Program-made: the position numbers and the translations under genes | Shown: positions 1 through 10,307 of the stretch, one piece after another | Layout: the number at the start of each line of letters is the position of its first letter | How positions within the stretch are numbered: position 1 is the stretch's first letter | The notes under the pieces: model-generated | Seen by the model: only the letters and a program-made list of their open reading frames with translations | Told to the model about the DNA's origin: nothing | Databases searched by the model: none | Origin: Terriglobia bacterium | GTDB lineage: Bacteria > Acidobacteriota > Terriglobia > JAIQFV01 | Direction of reading: 5' to 3' | DNA: 64,000 nucleotides | Assembly (NCBI GenBank): GCA_020073085.1 | Contig: JAIQFV010000013.1 | Coordinates: forward strand, 124,001-188,000

Positions 1-67
1 ACACCCTTGCGAGAACCATCGTCACCTCAAAAGATATTCTTCCAATTCCAGCCCGGAACGGTTGCAA

Positions 68-1399
68 ATGACGATCAAAACCCACATCCCACCTTCCTGC
101 CCTCAATGCGGTCGACCCATGGAGGCAGGGATGGACGTTTGTGCGTGCGGCTTCGATTGGACCGCTATCCAGCCCATGGGGGAAACTACGGCGGGCGGCC
201 TTTCTTCAGGACAGCCGATTGACGTTGCGTCGATGGCCCCACGACCCCGGGGAAGGCCGACCGTAACGTTCTTTTTGATCGCCCTCAGCGTCCTGATTTT
301 TCTTCTGATGACAGTGATGGGCGGTTCGACTGACATCAACACCCTTCTAAAATTTGGGGCCATGTACCGTCCGTTGTTTGCAGCAGGAGAGTACTGGCGT
401 TTGGTGACGCCTCTCTTCCTCCATATTGGTTTGCTGCACCTCATGTTCAACATGTACGCGCTTCTCATCCTCGGGAATGTCGTGGAACAGATCTACGGCT
501 CGACGCGGTTTCTTTATCTCTATTTGATTTCCGGGATTGGGGGAGCGGTGGCCAGTGCCTTGTTCTCTACGGCCGTGTCTGCCGGGGCCTCGGGAGCGAT
601 CTTTGGTGTTGCAGGAGTGGCGTTGATTGTCGGTTATCGCCACCGGGACCGCATCTCTTCCAACTTCAGAAGTGTCGTGGGACGGGGGATTGTGCCCTTT
701 GTCCTGTTCAACCTTGCCTACGGGCTGCTCAACCGGGGGATTGACAATTATGCGCATCTCGGAGGTCTGATCACCGGTGCGGTCCTGGCCTTTCTAGTTC
801 CTCCGGAACATGCAGGCTCTTCAATTGAGGATCGCAGGGTGCTCTCTTACGGTTTGCTGTTGCCATTCGCCGTCATCCTGGGGTCATTCTTCTTCCCTTT
901 GAGGGCCCATTTTGAGATGAAGCGGGTGGAGGCTGACTTTAAGATGGCGCTCTCCCTTGAGAAAGAGAGGCGCTATGACGAGTCGGCGGCCCTGTATCAG
1001 CGCGCCCTCAAGGTGCGTCCGGATCTTCCTTCCATTCATAATAATCTCGCGGTCATCTATACCCGCCAGGGTAAATTTGAGGAGGCGGAACGGGAAGCCC
1101 GCGCGGCGGTGCGATTGGGTGATGGGGAGGCCATGTATCATCAAACGCTGGGAGCCGTGTTGTGGCATCAGCAGAGACTTCAGGACGCCGCGGATCAATA
1201 CCTCCGCGCCGCCGAGCTCGATCCGAAGAATGCGGAGTCACACGCCGCTTTAGCGGCGATCTACCAGGATCAGCAGAGACCTGGGGACGCCATTCGAGAA
1301 TGGTTGAAGGTCAAAGAGCTTCGCCCCGCCGATGTGCTGGCTGATAAACAGATTGAGGCGCTGCGCCATCATATTGCCCCGGAAATGTCCCTGCCTTGA
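68..1399 (+). CDS. Zinc-ribbon rhomboid intramembrane serine protease with C-terminal TPR repeats
   Basis: Seen: an N-terminal zinc ribbon with Cys 11, 14, 25 and 27, then a six-helix hydrophobic block (about residues 60-290) with the rhomboid signatures: HLMFNMYALL in an early helix, GASGAIFG with the likely nucleophile Ser175, and NYAHLGG with the partner His230. From about residue 300 there are three or four TPR repeats. Rhomboids cleave transmembrane substrates inside the membrane; TPRs probably recruit partners on one face. ATG at 68 was chosen; an in-frame TTG at 62 would add two residues. It stands alone with no operon partner visible. Substrate unknown. Fold call is firm, biological role is not. 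Confidence 0.9.
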   Translation: MTIKTHIPPSCPQCGRPMEAGMDVCACGFDWTAIQPMGETTAGGLSSGQPIDVASMAPRPRGRPTVTFFLIALSVLIFLLMTVMGGSTDINTLLKFGAMYRPLFAAGEYWRLVTPLFLHIGLLHLMFNMYALLILGNVVEQIYGSTRFLYLYLISGIGGAVASALFSTAVSAGASGAIFGVAGVALIVGYRHRDRISSNFRSVVGRGIVPFVLFNLAYGLLNRGIDNYAHLGGLITGAVLAFLVPPEHAGSSIEDRRVLSYGLLLPFAVILGSFFFPLRAHFEMKRVEADFKMALSLEKERRYDESAALYQRALKVRPDLPSIHNNLAVIYTRQGKFEEAEREARAAVRLGDGEAMYHQTLGAVLWHQQRLQDAADQYLRAAELDPKNAESHAALAAIYQDQQRPGDAIREWLKVKELRPADVLADKQIEALRHHIAPEMSLP

Positions 1400-1587
1400 G
1401 TGGGCATGGGGAGTGATGAACGGCACCTCTGGAATTCAGTCACCTTGATTTTTTGTTTTTGCCCCGCTAGAATCGAGTTCGATTGCGCACAGTCTGACAC
1501 TGGGTTCAGGCTGACTGCTTTTCCTGTTGGTTTCCGACCCACCACCCTCAGTAAAAGAAATTCCATTCCTGTCGGCGAGGTGTTGTG

Positions 1588-3834
1588 ATGGACGATGATC
1601 CTCGAGTGCCTTCTCCCCTCGAACCAAAGATCGATGAGTTGCTTCGGCGTCTTACTGACCTCGAAGAGATTGTGGCGCGACAGACACAACGCATCTTCGC
1701 CTTGGAATCCCAGCGGGGCGTTCCGACCTCGTCAAGCGTCAGGAGCGACCAGAGAACCAAACCGGCGGTTCCGGTTGAGCGAGGGCCTGGTCCTGCGCCG
1801 GCAAGCTTGGGGTCGCCCCGCCCGGGCGCAGGGCAGGGGACCACGGCCCCGATACCCCCTCCAGTTCCCGTACCGTTGTTCAGAGAGTCTATCCCATCGT
1901 CGGACAAATCAGCGACCAGCCTGGAGGCGCGCATCGGGGGGAACTGGCTGCTGTGGGTGGGCATTGTCGCAATTGTCCTGGGCACGGTCTATTTCCTGAA
2001 GCTGGCGTTCGAAAACAACTGGGTGGGACCGAGCATGCGCGTCGCCATCGGCGCTTTTTTTGGCATCGGGTTCGTCTATTGGGGTGAAGAGCTTCAGAAG
2101 CGGGAGTATCCCATCTATGGGCAGACGGTCACGGGTGGAGGAAACGCGATCCTTTATCTATCGATCTATGCGGCTTTCAATTTTTATCACTTGATCCCGG
2201 CCCCTGCGGCATTCTTTCTGATGATCCTGGTTACGGCGACGATCTCGGTTCTCGCCGCCCGGTATTCCTCGCTGGCCCTGGCACTCATCGGCCTGGTGGG
2301 CGGTTTCATGACTCCCATCTGGTTGAGCACGGGCGAGGACCATCAGGTGATTCTGCTCAGTTACATAGCGCTCCTGGTCGCCGGGGTGGCTTATCTGGCG
2401 CGTGCGCGGAATTGGGCGGTCCTGAACTCTTCGAGTTTTATCCTGACACTGGTCATCTTCCTGGGATGGGCCATCCGGTTCTATAGCGGAGAGAAGCGGG
2501 GCACCACCGAGTTTTTTCTATGCCTCTTTGCGGGCTTGTTTCTATTTGTGGGGGCTGAATCCCAACGTCAAGCCGATGGCCCCAGGCAATTATTGGCCCG
2601 GGTCTTAATGGGCGCCTCGTCGATTCTGTTTTACGTGTTCAGTGTTGTTAATCTTTTTGACCACGGCACGGAGGTGTTTCTCTTCATCGTGCTCTTCGAT
2701 GTGATCGTGCTGGTCGTTGCGATGAAATTCCTCCTGAAAGGCCTCGGCTGGGCCGCGTTTCTTCTGAATGCCCTGAGTATTTATCCGTGGCTGTTGGTCC
2801 AATATCGCGAAGAGCACCTCGCTCTCACGCTGTGGTCGCTCACTATTATTTTTGTGTTCTTCCTGTCCTGGCCGCTGGGATTCATCTTCCGGAGGAAGGT
2901 GGCAACCTCCAGCCTGGATTTGGGTGTAACAGTCGCGAATGGCTTGGGATACTTCGGTGCCCTGTACTTTCTTTTGGAGCAGCATCATCACGGCATCCTT
3001 GGCCTCCTTGCCGTCTCCATGGGTGCGGTGTATTTTGTGACGGCGAATGCCATTTGGAGAAAGGCGGAACAGGAGAAGCGGTTTGCTCTGATAACACTTG
3101 GGGTGGCGATCACCTTTGTCACCCTGGCCATCCCGATTCAACTCAAACAGAACTGGATTACCCTGTCATGGGCCGTGGAAGCGGTAGTGCTCACCTGGGT
3201 GGCCGTTCGAACGTCCAGTGTCCGGATGCATCTGGCTTCGTGTGCCGTTATGGTATTGGCGGTGTTCCGTCTGTTTGCTTTCGACAAGGCCATTTCCAGC
3301 GACACCTTCCAGCTGGTGTTCAACAAACGATTTTTTACTTTCCTGAGCGTCATTCTGGCTTGCTATGCTATTGCCTGGCTGCTGAAGAAGATGCCCGCGA
3401 CCCTGGACCCGGGACTGCCCCAAAACTTCCGGGTGTTCCTTCTTCTGGCCAGTTTCCTGACGGTGATCCTGATGAGCATGGAGGCCTCCAGTTACTATGA
3501 CGCCAAGCAATGGTCCCTGCTGCGGGCTGAAGGATCGCGGTTTTACGATCCAGGCAGGAGATTCCGGGCCCTCGAGAACGGGAAGCAACTGGCCTATTCG
3601 GTGTTGTGGGGGATCTATTCGGTCACCCTGATCGTCGTGGGCATCATCAAACGGTTCCGCGATATCCGCTGGTTTGCCATGGCCTTGTTTGCCGTCACCA
3701 TCGCCAAGGTGTTTCTGGTTGATCTCAGCTCCCTGGAGAGGGCCTATCGTGTGCTCTCCATGATTGTCTTGGGGGCCATCCTGCTTCTGGCGGCCTATCT
3801 CTACCAACGCTACCGCAAGGCGATCTTTGAGTGA
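1588..3834 (+). CDS. DUF2339-family polytopic membrane protein
   Basis: 748 residues. A short N-terminal coiled coil (about 5-40) and a proline/alanine-rich linker precede some twenty hydrophobic helices. The segment GNWLLWVGIVAIVLG and the glycine-rich TVTGGGNAILYLS stretch are characteristic of DUF2339. ATG 1588 follows a GGCGAGG ribosome site by about 7 nt; an overlapping GTG at 1585 is the alternative. The next gene follows closely (a GTG in its frame overlaps this stop codon), and DUF2339-DUF3999 pairs are a recurrent arrangement. Function is unknown in the family; a cell-envelope role is inference. Confidence 0.85.
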   Translation: MDDDPRVPSPLEPKIDELLRRLTDLEEIVARQTQRIFALESQRGVPTSSSVRSDQRTKPAVPVERGPGPAPASLGSPRPGAGQGTTAPIPPPVPVPLFRESIPSSDKSATSLEARIGGNWLLWVGIVAIVLGTVYFLKLAFENNWVGPSMRVAIGAFFGIGFVYWGEELQKREYPIYGQTVTGGGNAILYLSIYAAFNFYHLIPAPAAFFLMILVTATISVLAARYSSLALALIGLVGGFMTPIWLSTGEDHQVILLSYIALLVAGVAYLARARNWAVLNSSSFILTLVIFLGWAIRFYSGEKRGTTEFFLCLFAGLFLFVGAESQRQADGPRQLLARVLMGASSILFYVFSVVNLFDHGTEVFLFIVLFDVIVLVVAMKFLLKGLGWAAFLLNALSIYPWLLVQYREEHLALTLWSLTIIFVFFLSWPLGFIFRRKVATSSLDLGVTVANGLGYFGALYFLLEQHHHGILGLLAVSMGAVYFVTANAIWRKAEQEKRFALITLGVAITFVTLAIPIQLKQNWITLSWAVEAVVLTWVAVRTSSVRMHLASCAVMVLAVFRLFAFDKAISSDTFQLVFNKRFFTFLSVILACYAIAWLLKKMPATLDPGLPQNFRVFLLLASFLTVILMSMEASSYYDAKQWSLLRAEGSRFYDPGRRFRALENGKQLAYSVLWGIYSVTLIVVGIIKRFRDIRWFAMALFAVTIAKVFLVDLSSLERAYRVLSMIVLGAILLLAAYLYQRYRKAIFE

Positions 3835-3890
3835 CAAGGGCCATCACGCCAGGACGCAAAGACAGAAAGAGGAACAACAAGGCTGAAGCT

Positions 3891-5153
3891 ATGGTCGCAA
3901 AGAGAGATTTTTTTCTCGGAATCCTTCTTCTCATCTTGCCGTCCGCTCTCCTCGTCGCTGACTTTGAGCTGACCCATTGGAAATACTTCAAGAGCATTCA
4001 GCTGACGGGGGTTTCATCGAAACAAGTTGTGTCTGTTGCCCTGGACAATGAGCTCATCTCCCACACTGCCTTTCTTGAGCATGAGGTTCGCCTCATCGAA
4101 GGGCAAGCCTCCGAAGTGGCATTCAACCTGGTAGCCGACAACGATGAGATCCTTGAGGAGAACCAGATCAATGTGGCGATCCTGAACAAGGCGGTCCTCG
4201 GTGAGAAGTACCAGCAGTTTATCTGTGATCTGGGAGCAGCGGGGCGAATCACAAACCGGCTGGTTCTGGAGACCTCGAGTCACAATTTTGTTCGGCGCGC
4301 TGACGTGGAGGGGAGTGGAGACGGGCGAAACTGGCTGTCTCTGGCAAAAGGCCTCCACATCTTTGACTGGTCGGAAGGCCGCCGTCTGAAGCTCGAATTT
4401 CCGGATTCCACGTATCGGTTTTTGAAAGTACTTCTGTGGCTGGACGGCGGTGCCCCTCTAGACATTCAGGGGGCGGGGGTCTCGCGGCACGAGAAGATAA
4501 GCGGTGAGTTGGAGCCGGTCCCGGTGGCTTTGCACTCACGACTGCCTCAAACACCACAGAAGTTCAGCGAATGGATTTATGATTTCGGACATGATCGGCC
4601 GCTCGTCAACCGCTGTATCTTTGAGGTGACAAAGCAAAATTTTCGTCGGCGCGTTGAGTTGGCGGTCAGTGACGACATCACCCAATGGCAACCGGGACCG
4701 GCTCTTGAGATCTTTCGGACCACATTAGGGGATTTCAAGGATGAATTCACGACGCTGGAGACTAACGCGCTGAACCACCGTTATCTGAGAATTCGCATCC
4801 TGAATGGAGATGACCGTCCCCTGGAAGTCACCGCCATCTCCTTTCGACGGTTTGTGCGCCGCGTTGTGTTTGAATTCGACCCCGCACGGTCCTACCGGTT
4901 GTTTTACGGCAACTCCTCTGCTCAGCATCCCAGCTATGATCTCACAGCCCTGGAATCCCGATCCGGCCCTGGCTCTCTTACCAAGGGAAGCCTCGCCCGC
5001 CAGGAGGTCAACCCTTCTTACCTGGAGCCCCTCAATCGACTTCCGTGGAGTGAGCGACACCCGCGCCTGCTCTGGGCTGTCCTTTTCATCGTCGTCCTTT
5101 TGTTAGGGACCCTGTTGATCAGGAGCGCAAAGATGATGGGGAAGAAGTCGTAA
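3891..5153 (+). CDS. DUF3999-like exported membrane-anchored protein
   Basis: 420 residues from ATG 3891, which begins directly with a signal-anchor (MVAKRDFFLGILLLILPSAL). An earlier in-frame GTG at 3831 would put 20 charged residues before it, so the later start is preferred. The body holds two discoidin-like beta repeats (each with NFVRRADV/NFRRRVEL-type strands and a RFLKV/RYLRI strand) and ends with one transmembrane helix (LLWAVLFIVVLLLGTLLI) and a short lysine-rich tail. This is how DUF3999 proteins look, and they usually neighbour DUF2339 proteins as here. Likely periplasmic, anchored at the C terminus. Role unknown. Confidence 0.7.
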   Translation: MVAKRDFFLGILLLILPSALLVADFELTHWKYFKSIQLTGVSSKQVVSVALDNELISHTAFLEHEVRLIEGQASEVAFNLVADNDEILEENQINVAILNKAVLGEKYQQFICDLGAAGRITNRLVLETSSHNFVRRADVEGSGDGRNWLSLAKGLHIFDWSEGRRLKLEFPDSTYRFLKVLLWLDGGAPLDIQGAGVSRHEKISGELEPVPVALHSRLPQTPQKFSEWIYDFGHDRPLVNRCIFEVTKQNFRRRVELAVSDDITQWQPGPALEIFRTTLGDFKDEFTTLETNALNHRYLRIRILNGDDRPLEVTAISFRRFVRRVVFEFDPARSYRLFYGNSSAQHPSYDLTALESRSGPGSLTKGSLARQEVNPSYLEPLNRLPWSERHPRLLWAVLFIVVLLLGTLLIRSAKMMGKKS

Positions 5154-5286
5154 AGGGACATTCAACAACAACTCTCCGAGTTTGAAGATCCGAAAGCGGT
5201 TCACCCCTCACAAGGGGGATGAGCGCGGACTTACGTATTTCATCTCTGTGTTCTTCGCAGTCTCCCCCATTTGGTTTTCAGCATTT

Positions 5287-5307
5287 GAGATTTCAAATTT
5301 GAGATTT
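5287..5307. repeat. 21-bp dispersed repeat, copy 1
   Basis: A 21-bp AT-rich sequence with a central CAAATTTG palindrome occurs here and again, identically, at 35908-35928. Both copies are intergenic. The rest of 5154-5423 contains no gene. Confidence 0.7.
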
Positions 5308-5395
5308 GAGATGCTTTTGCGAGAAGTTGGGCTGCCCTTGCGACATGCCGGAGGCGCATCTTCTCAAAAAATCCTGTCGTTTTTTTAAAATGCAG

Positions 5396-5401
5396 TATAA
5401 T
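5396..5401 (+). promoter_or_regulatory. Candidate -10 box of mqnA
   Basis: Perfect TATAAT 23 nt before the mqnA start codon. No good -35 hexamer is visible at 16-18 nt upstream (best match CTGTCG). Confidence 0.45.
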
Positions 5402-5423
5402 GGCCGATTCTTGAGGGGCACTG

Positions 5424-6251
5424 ATGACCGACAAACCCAGGCTTGCTGTAATTCACTATTTGAACACCCTGCCGCTCGTGTGGGGAATGCTGCACGGGCA
5501 GGAGCAGGACGCGTTTGAACTCTCCTTCTCCACACCTTCGGTCTGCGCCGAGTCATTGAAGCGGGGGACGGTGGATGTCGGGATCATTCCGGTCATTGAG
5601 TATCAACGGATTCCCGATCTGCTGGTGGTGCCGGAGATTGCCATCGTGAGCCGCCAGCGCGTTCGAAGCCTGCTGATTTTCTCCAAGGGTGACATCCGCG
5701 AGGCCCGGACCGTGGCCTTGGATACCTCGTCCCGCACTTCGGTGGCCATTACGCGGATCCTCTTTTCGGAGTATTACAAGACTCAGCCGAAATTTGATGA
5801 TTGCGCCCCTGATCTCGACAGCATGCTGCGGTATCACGACGCGGCGCTGCTGATCGGGGATGCGGCGATGCGCGCGCCGCAAAACAACCTGCTGGTTTAC
5901 GATCTCGCTGAACAATGGCACGAGTTTTCCGGCAAGCCGCTCGTGATGGCCGTGTGGGCGCTTCGCCGTGCCGTCGCGGATCGTGTTTCTTCCCGGACCT
6001 TCTTTGACTCCCGGGCCTTCGGGATGGCCCACCTCGAAGAGATCATTCGCAGTGAATCGAGCCGGTCGGGCTGGACAGAAGAGGATATCCGGGAGTATTA
6101 CACCAAGGATTTGGATTACTCGATGAAGGAAGAGAGTCTCGCCGGCCTGAAACTCTTCTTCGAACTGGCTCAGAAGCTGGGGTTAATTGGTCCGCCCCGC
6201 CAGTTCGAATTCCTCCCCGGCGTTTCAAGCCTGGCCGGCAGCAAGGCCTGA
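5424..6251 (+). CDS. mqnA: Chorismate dehydratase (futalosine pathway)
   Basis: 275 residues, normal for MqnA. The N terminus (LAVIHYLNTLPLVWGM) and the segment RGTVDVGIIPVIEY are typical of this periplasmic-binding-protein-like family, which dehydrates chorismate to 3-[(1-carboxyvinyl)oxy]benzoate as the first step of menaquinone synthesis by the futalosine route. ATG 5424 has a GAGGGG ribosome site. mqnC follows 176 bp downstream on the same strand, supporting the assignment. MqnB, MqnD and MqnE are not in the window. Confidence 0.92.
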   Translation: MTDKPRLAVIHYLNTLPLVWGMLHGQEQDAFELSFSTPSVCAESLKRGTVDVGIIPVIEYQRIPDLLVVPEIAIVSRQRVRSLLIFSKGDIREARTVALDTSSRTSVAITRILFSEYYKTQPKFDDCAPDLDSMLRYHDAALLIGDAAMRAPQNNLLVYDLAEQWHEFSGKPLVMAVWALRRAVADRVSSRTFFDSRAFGMAHLEEIIRSESSRSGWTEEDIREYYTKDLDYSMKEESLAGLKLFFELAQKLGLIGPPRQFEFLPGVSSLAGSKA

Positions 6252-6427
6252 TCTTGAATGGCTGGACAAGGATCTCCAGGATCTGGAGGATTTGTCTGGG
6301 TTCTTGCGTCTTCGGGGTTTCCCCACATAAACTGGGTTGTACAGCGACTATAAGGCAGCGGGAATGACGATGCCGAGATGACCCGCTGGGTCATCATCTA
6401 AAGGGTGCTTGACGGGTTTCGAGGAAT

Positions 6428-7540
6428 ATGAGCGAGCGGATTACACGACAGGAAGCCTTGGGGCTCTTTCACGCCGATCTCTTCGAGGTGGGCCAGCGTG
6501 CCGATTCCGTGCGGCGCGAGAAACACCGCGACAACATCGTTACTTACATCATCGATCGAAACATCAACTATACCAATCTCTGCAACGCCTACTGCACTTT
6601 CTGCGCCTTCTACCGCCCGCCGGGAGATAAGGAAGAGGGATACGTCCTCCCCAATGAAGTGATCTTCAAGAAGATTGAGGAGACCATAGCGCTGGGCGGC
6701 ACCGGCATCCTGCTGCAGGGCGGCGATAATCCGGATCTGCCGCTGGAGTATTACGAAACGCTGCTCCGCGAGATCAAGCGGCGCTATAAGATTCACACCC
6801 ATTGTTTTTCGGCGCCCGAGTTGGTCAATCTTGCCAATGTCGCCCACCTGTCAGTCGAGGAAACGTTGAAGCGACTGGTCGGCGCCGGCCTGGATTCCAT
6901 TCCCGGGGGAGGGGCCGAGATCCTCGATAACGCGGTGCGCAAGCGGATCTCTCCGCTCAAATGCACCTCCGAGGAGTGGCTCAATGTCCACCGCACGGCC
7001 CACCGTCTTGGCCTGCGCACGACGGCGACCATGATGTTCGGCTGCGGCGAATCGCTGGACCACCGGCTAAATCACTTCGAGCACATTCGCCATTTGCAGG
7101 ATGAGTACGGGGGATTCACAGCTTTTATTTCATGGCCATTTCAGCCCGACAACACCCCGCTGGGCAAAAAATACTCCCACCGGACCACGGCCATCGAATA
7201 TCTCATGAATCAAGCCATCTCTCGAATCTACCTCGACAACATCGACAATATCCAGTCGTCCTGGGTCACCATGGGGCTGGGCACCGGCCAGCTCGGCCTG
7301 CGCTTTGGCGCGAACGACGTGGGTTCGATTATGATTGAAGAAAACGTGGTCTCCGCCGCGGGAACGACCTACCGGACGACGGAGGGGGAACTCCGTTCGA
7401 TGATAACGGCTGCGGGTTTCATCCCGATGCAGCGGACTACTCTTTACACTATGAAGGCAGATTCCCTTCATGGCGTGGGGCAGGTGATCATCCCCGTGGA
7501 TGAAAGCGCTGTGTCTGCGGGGCAGGCATTGACTGTCTGA
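6428..7540 (+). CDS. mqnC: Cyclic dehypoxanthine futalosine synthase (radical SAM)
   Basis: 370 residues. The radical-SAM cluster is C52-x3-C56-x2-C59 (CNAYCTFC), followed by AFYRPPGDKEEGY and LLQGGDNPDLP, both hallmarks of MqnC. The enzyme cyclises dehypoxanthine futalosine in the menaquinone pathway; mqnA is the neighbour upstream. ATG 6428 is preceded by GAGG. The two mqn genes here carry out the first and a late intramolecular step; the remaining steps must be encoded elsewhere. Confidence 0.92.
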   Translation: MSERITRQEALGLFHADLFEVGQRADSVRREKHRDNIVTYIIDRNINYTNLCNAYCTFCAFYRPPGDKEEGYVLPNEVIFKKIEETIALGGTGILLQGGDNPDLPLEYYETLLREIKRRYKIHTHCFSAPELVNLANVAHLSVEETLKRLVGAGLDSIPGGGAEILDNAVRKRISPLKCTSEEWLNVHRTAHRLGLRTTATMMFGCGESLDHRLNHFEHIRHLQDEYGGFTAFISWPFQPDNTPLGKKYSHRTTAIEYLMNQAISRIYLDNIDNIQSSWVTMGLGTGQLGLRFGANDVGSIMIEENVVSAAGTTYRTTEGELRSMITAAGFIPMQRTTLYTMKADSLHGVGQVIIPVDESAVSAGQALTV

Positions 7541-7621
7541 CGACTTTCGGATTTGGATCGGCCGTCCGCCGTGGGACCTCCCGACCCCCCTACCGACAAC
7601 CCTTCCTAAAGCCCCAACCGC

Positions 7622-9517
7622 TCACAGAATCACCCTCACGTCGCCGTCGCGGCGCGTCACGCGTTCCCGGTCAAGGAACTCCAGCAGGGGAATGGCGTAC
7701 TTCCGGGTGATCCCTGTCAATTCCTTGAATTCGCTGACGGTCATTCGAGGCGCCGTTGATTTTCGTGCCAGAAGCCTGTTGCGAAGCTCCTGAATCGAGT
7801 CGGCATGAAACATCAGCTCCGAAGTCACACGAACGAGTCGGCCTTCTCTGACCAGCAACTGAACAATCTGCCCGGCCCGGCTGCGGTCGATTTTCACCTG
7901 GGCCAGCACCTCATTCGCGGAGGGCACCGAAAGTCCGGCCACCCGAAAGGCGTCCAGAATGACTTTCTTGCCGGCATCTTCTTCTGTGGACAGCGATACG
8001 CTTCGACCCGCCGAGTGAACCAGGTCTTTGGAGAGTTCCAGTGACTTCTCCTGTTGAGCTTTCTTCAACATGAATTCGAATACTTCATCGGAGACCCTCG
8101 GGCCGAGTCGCTCCTTCAATTCCTGTCTTGAGATGCCAATGGCCAGGGGATTACGGGAGTGAAACTCGCTCACCAGCGTGGCGATGTGTTGATGCAGTCG
8201 GCGCAGGTGCTCGGTGGAGACGATTCGCGCCGGCAGTTGCTCGGCCTTTCCCTGACTCGATAAGGTTCCCAACTGTGTCCGGAGAACCTCCGGGGAAAGT
8301 CCTGTTCGGAGGGTCAGCTCCTTGACCGTGACTCCGACGGTTCCGGATTCTTCCATCACATGGTGGACAATGTTTTCCAGCTCTCGCGCGCGAATGGCCT
8401 CGAGGAATCTGAGAACCTGGGGGTCTGCGCGAACCCGCCGGGGCGGGATAGGATCCAATACCATGCCTCCTCCGATGGTCACCACCGGCGAGAGACGACG
8501 GACAACAAATCGGTCCATGGGTTGGGCTATGGTAGGCGATGACAAAACCACCTGGACAATCCCCGTATCGCCCGGCTCCAGGACTTGCCGATCCAGCAGA
8601 TGCAGGGTCGCCACCATTTCAGCCGTGCCGATATGAAAGTGGACGCGGTTCCGTGATTTCAGCGGCGCCGGTGCGGAATCGAGCAAGTGGAGTTCGACAT
8701 CGAGGCGGGAAGTGGGTTGAAAGGTATTGCCCGGCGCAAGGACCATTCCCCGGGCGAGTTCGTTGACTTCCACTCCCTGCAAATTGATCGCCGTCCGCTG
8801 GCCTGCCGTGGCGCTAGAGACCGAGCGGTTATGGACTTGAATTCCCCGGACGCGGGCCCGCTTCCGTTTCGGAAGAACCTCCACTTCATCCTCGCGATTG
8901 ATTTGCCCGGAGATCAATGTTCCCGTGACGACCGTTCCAAATCCCTTCATCGTGAAGGCACGGTCGATGGGAAGACGAAAAAGGCTTCCGGAGTCCTTAG
9001 GAGTTACCTCGCTCGCCAGCCGCCGCAAGTGCTCCTTCAGTGCTTCCAGTCCTTGCCCCGTCCTGGAACTGACAGAAAGGATCGGCCGGTTTTCCAGGAA
9101 AGAGTTTTGAAAAAAGGAGTTCAGCTCGCGAACGACGACCTCCTGGGTTTCGGCATCGACAAGATCACACTTGGTCACGACGGTAAGACCCGCCTTCACA
9201 TTGAGAAGCTTCGCAATTTCAAAATGCTCTCGGGTTTGCGGCATCACGGATTCGTCCGCTGCCACCACCAGCATCAGGATATCGATCCCGTGAGCGCCCG
9301 CCAGCATGTTCTTGACGAAGCGCTCGTGGCCCGGGACGTCCACAAACGCGAGGTGCGTATCGGAATCGAGGTCCAGAGCTGCAAATCCAATGTCGATGGT
9401 AATCCCGCGTCGCTTCTCCTCTTCCCATCGATCACAGTCCACCCCGGTCAGCGCTTTGACCAGTGCCGTCTTCCCATGATCGATATGTCCCGCTGTTCCG
9501 ACAATAACGTACTTCAT
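7622..9517 (-). CDS. selB: Selenocysteine-specific translation elongation factor
   Basis: 631 residues. The GTPase starts at residue 1 with G1 loop GHIDHGKT, then [10 protein letters not shown] (G2), DVPGH (G3) and TKCD (G4). Beta-barrel domains follow, and the C-terminal 240 residues are winged-helix repeats that in SelB bind the SECIS hairpin of selenoprotein mRNAs. This delivers Sec-tRNA to recoded UGA codons. Length and order fit bacterial SelB. It lies alone, divergent from the ccm cluster; selA, selD, selC and any selenoprotein are not recognised in this window. Confidence 0.93.
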   Translation of the reverse strand: MKYVIVGTAGHIDHGKTALVKALTGVDCDRWEEEKRRGITIDIGFAALDLDSDTHLAFVDVPGHERFVKNMLAGAHGIDILMLVVAADESVMPQTREHFEIAKLLNVKAGLTVVTKCDLVDAETQEVVVRELNSFFQNSFLENRPILSVSSRTGQGLEALKEHLRRLASEVTPKDSGSLFRLPIDRAFTMKGFGTVVTGTLISGQINREDEVEVLPKRKRARVRGIQVHNRSVSSATAGQRTAINLQGVEVNELARGMVLAPGNTFQPTSRLDVELHLLDSAPAPLKSRNRVHFHIGTAEMVATLHLLDRQVLEPGDTGIVQVVLSSPTIAQPMDRFVVRRLSPVVTIGGGMVLDPIPPRRVRADPQVLRFLEAIRARELENIVHHVMEESGTVGVTVKELTLRTGLSPEVLRTQLGTLSSQGKAEQLPARIVSTEHLRRLHQHIATLVSEFHSRNPLAIGISRQELKERLGPRVSDEVFEFMLKKAQQEKSLELSKDLVHSAGRSVSLSTEEDAGKKVILDAFRVAGLSVPSANEVLAQVKIDRSRAGQIVQLLVREGRLVRVTSELMFHADSIQELRNRLLARKSTAPRMTVSEFKELTGITRKYAIPLLEFLDRERVTRRDGDVRVIL

Positions 9518-9884
9518 GATTGAAGGGATATCATACCATTGTTGTGGAGTCTGGTCCGCTAGGGCGGACCACTCCTTTCAAACGAGGAAGTCTCATGGAT
9601 TGTATTTACTTACCGGCCCCGAGGGAAGCGCTCCGCCAAGACGGACCGTTCTCGAAAGGAAGAGTGACATAAGTTATAGCGTCCCAAGCGGCATATGAGA
9701 CAATACGTCATGAGGCCCGGGGGCCGAGTCGCATCAGCGTCCATGTTGTTGTGCCTAAAGGCGCTGACTAAAAAATTGCACCCGCGGGTCGCTCGAGTGA
9801 TATAATCTCGGCTCATTTTGATGCGGCGGAGCACTCTTCACGTTAAGAGGATTTCTGACCCGGGGCCAAGGAGGTTCTGATCTT
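9518..9884. other. Intergenic region between selB and ccmE
   Basis: 367 bp without a gene. It holds an 8-bp perfect stem TGGTCCGC/GCGGACCA at 9552-9571 of unknown role (no T-tract on the plus side) and the likely ccmE promoter near 9776-9806. No tRNA-Sec fold was found despite the adjacent selB. Confidence 0.6.
9776..9806 (+). promoter_or_regulatory. Candidate sigma-70 promoter of the ccm cluster
   Basis: TTGCAC at 9776-9781 and a perfect TATAAT at 9801-9806, separated by 19 bp, lie about 80 bp before ccmE. The spacing is longer than ideal. Confidence 0.5.
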
Positions 9885-10301
9885 ATGAAGGGGAAGGGAA
9901 AATTTGTCGTGGGCGCCGTCATCATCGTCGCCGCTGTGGTTTGGCTTGCATTCAGCGGATTTAATGAAAGCAAGGCCTATTACAAGACGGTCGATGAACT
10001 GATGGCCATGAAGGACCAGGCGCATAACGTGCGTCTCAAGGTGGCCGGTGACGTGGTCAAGGGCTCCATTGAGCGCCAGGGTCGCACGCTCCGGTTCAGA
10101 ATCGAGCAGAAGGGCATCGTTGTCCCGGTCAATTACGTGGGTGATGAGACTTTGCCCGACACCTTTGTCGACGGCGTCCAGGCTGTCGTGGAAGGGAAAT
10201 ATGACCGGTCGGGGGTCTTCCAGGCTGACAAGATTCAGGCCAAATGCGCATCCAAATATCAGGCGAAACAGAAGGGGGAGACGCCCCCGAGTAAGACCTA
10301 A
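9885..10301 (+). CDS. ccmE: Cytochrome c maturation heme chaperone CcmE, cysteine (CxxxY) variant
   Basis: 138 residues: one N-terminal membrane anchor (FVVGAVIIVAAVVWLAF) and an OB-fold-like periplasmic domain. CcmE carries heme covalently between CcmC and CcmF. The usual HxxxY heme-attachment motif is replaced here by C121-A-S-K-Y125, the cysteine variant known from some archaea and sulfate reducers. The start has a strong AAGGAGG site about 10 nt upstream. It heads the ccm cluster, with ccmF 170 bp downstream; the gap holds short-period intergenic repeats. Confidence 0.9.
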   Translation: MKGKGKFVVGAVIIVAAVVWLAFSGFNESKAYYKTVDELMAMKDQAHNVRLKVAGDVVKGSIERQGRTLRFRIEQKGIVVPVNYVGDETLPDTFVDGVQAVVEGKYDRSGVFQADKIQAKCASKYQAKQKGETPPSKT

Positions 10302-10307
10302 TCGAGT

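Noticed and set aside
8687-9523. 278-codon plus-strand frame opposite selB
   Set aside because: Antisense shadow of the well-conserved SelB GTPase region.
9552-9571. Hairpin near selB considered as part of a tRNA-Sec gene
   Set aside because: No anticodon arm with UCA, no long extra arm and no T-loop sequence around it.
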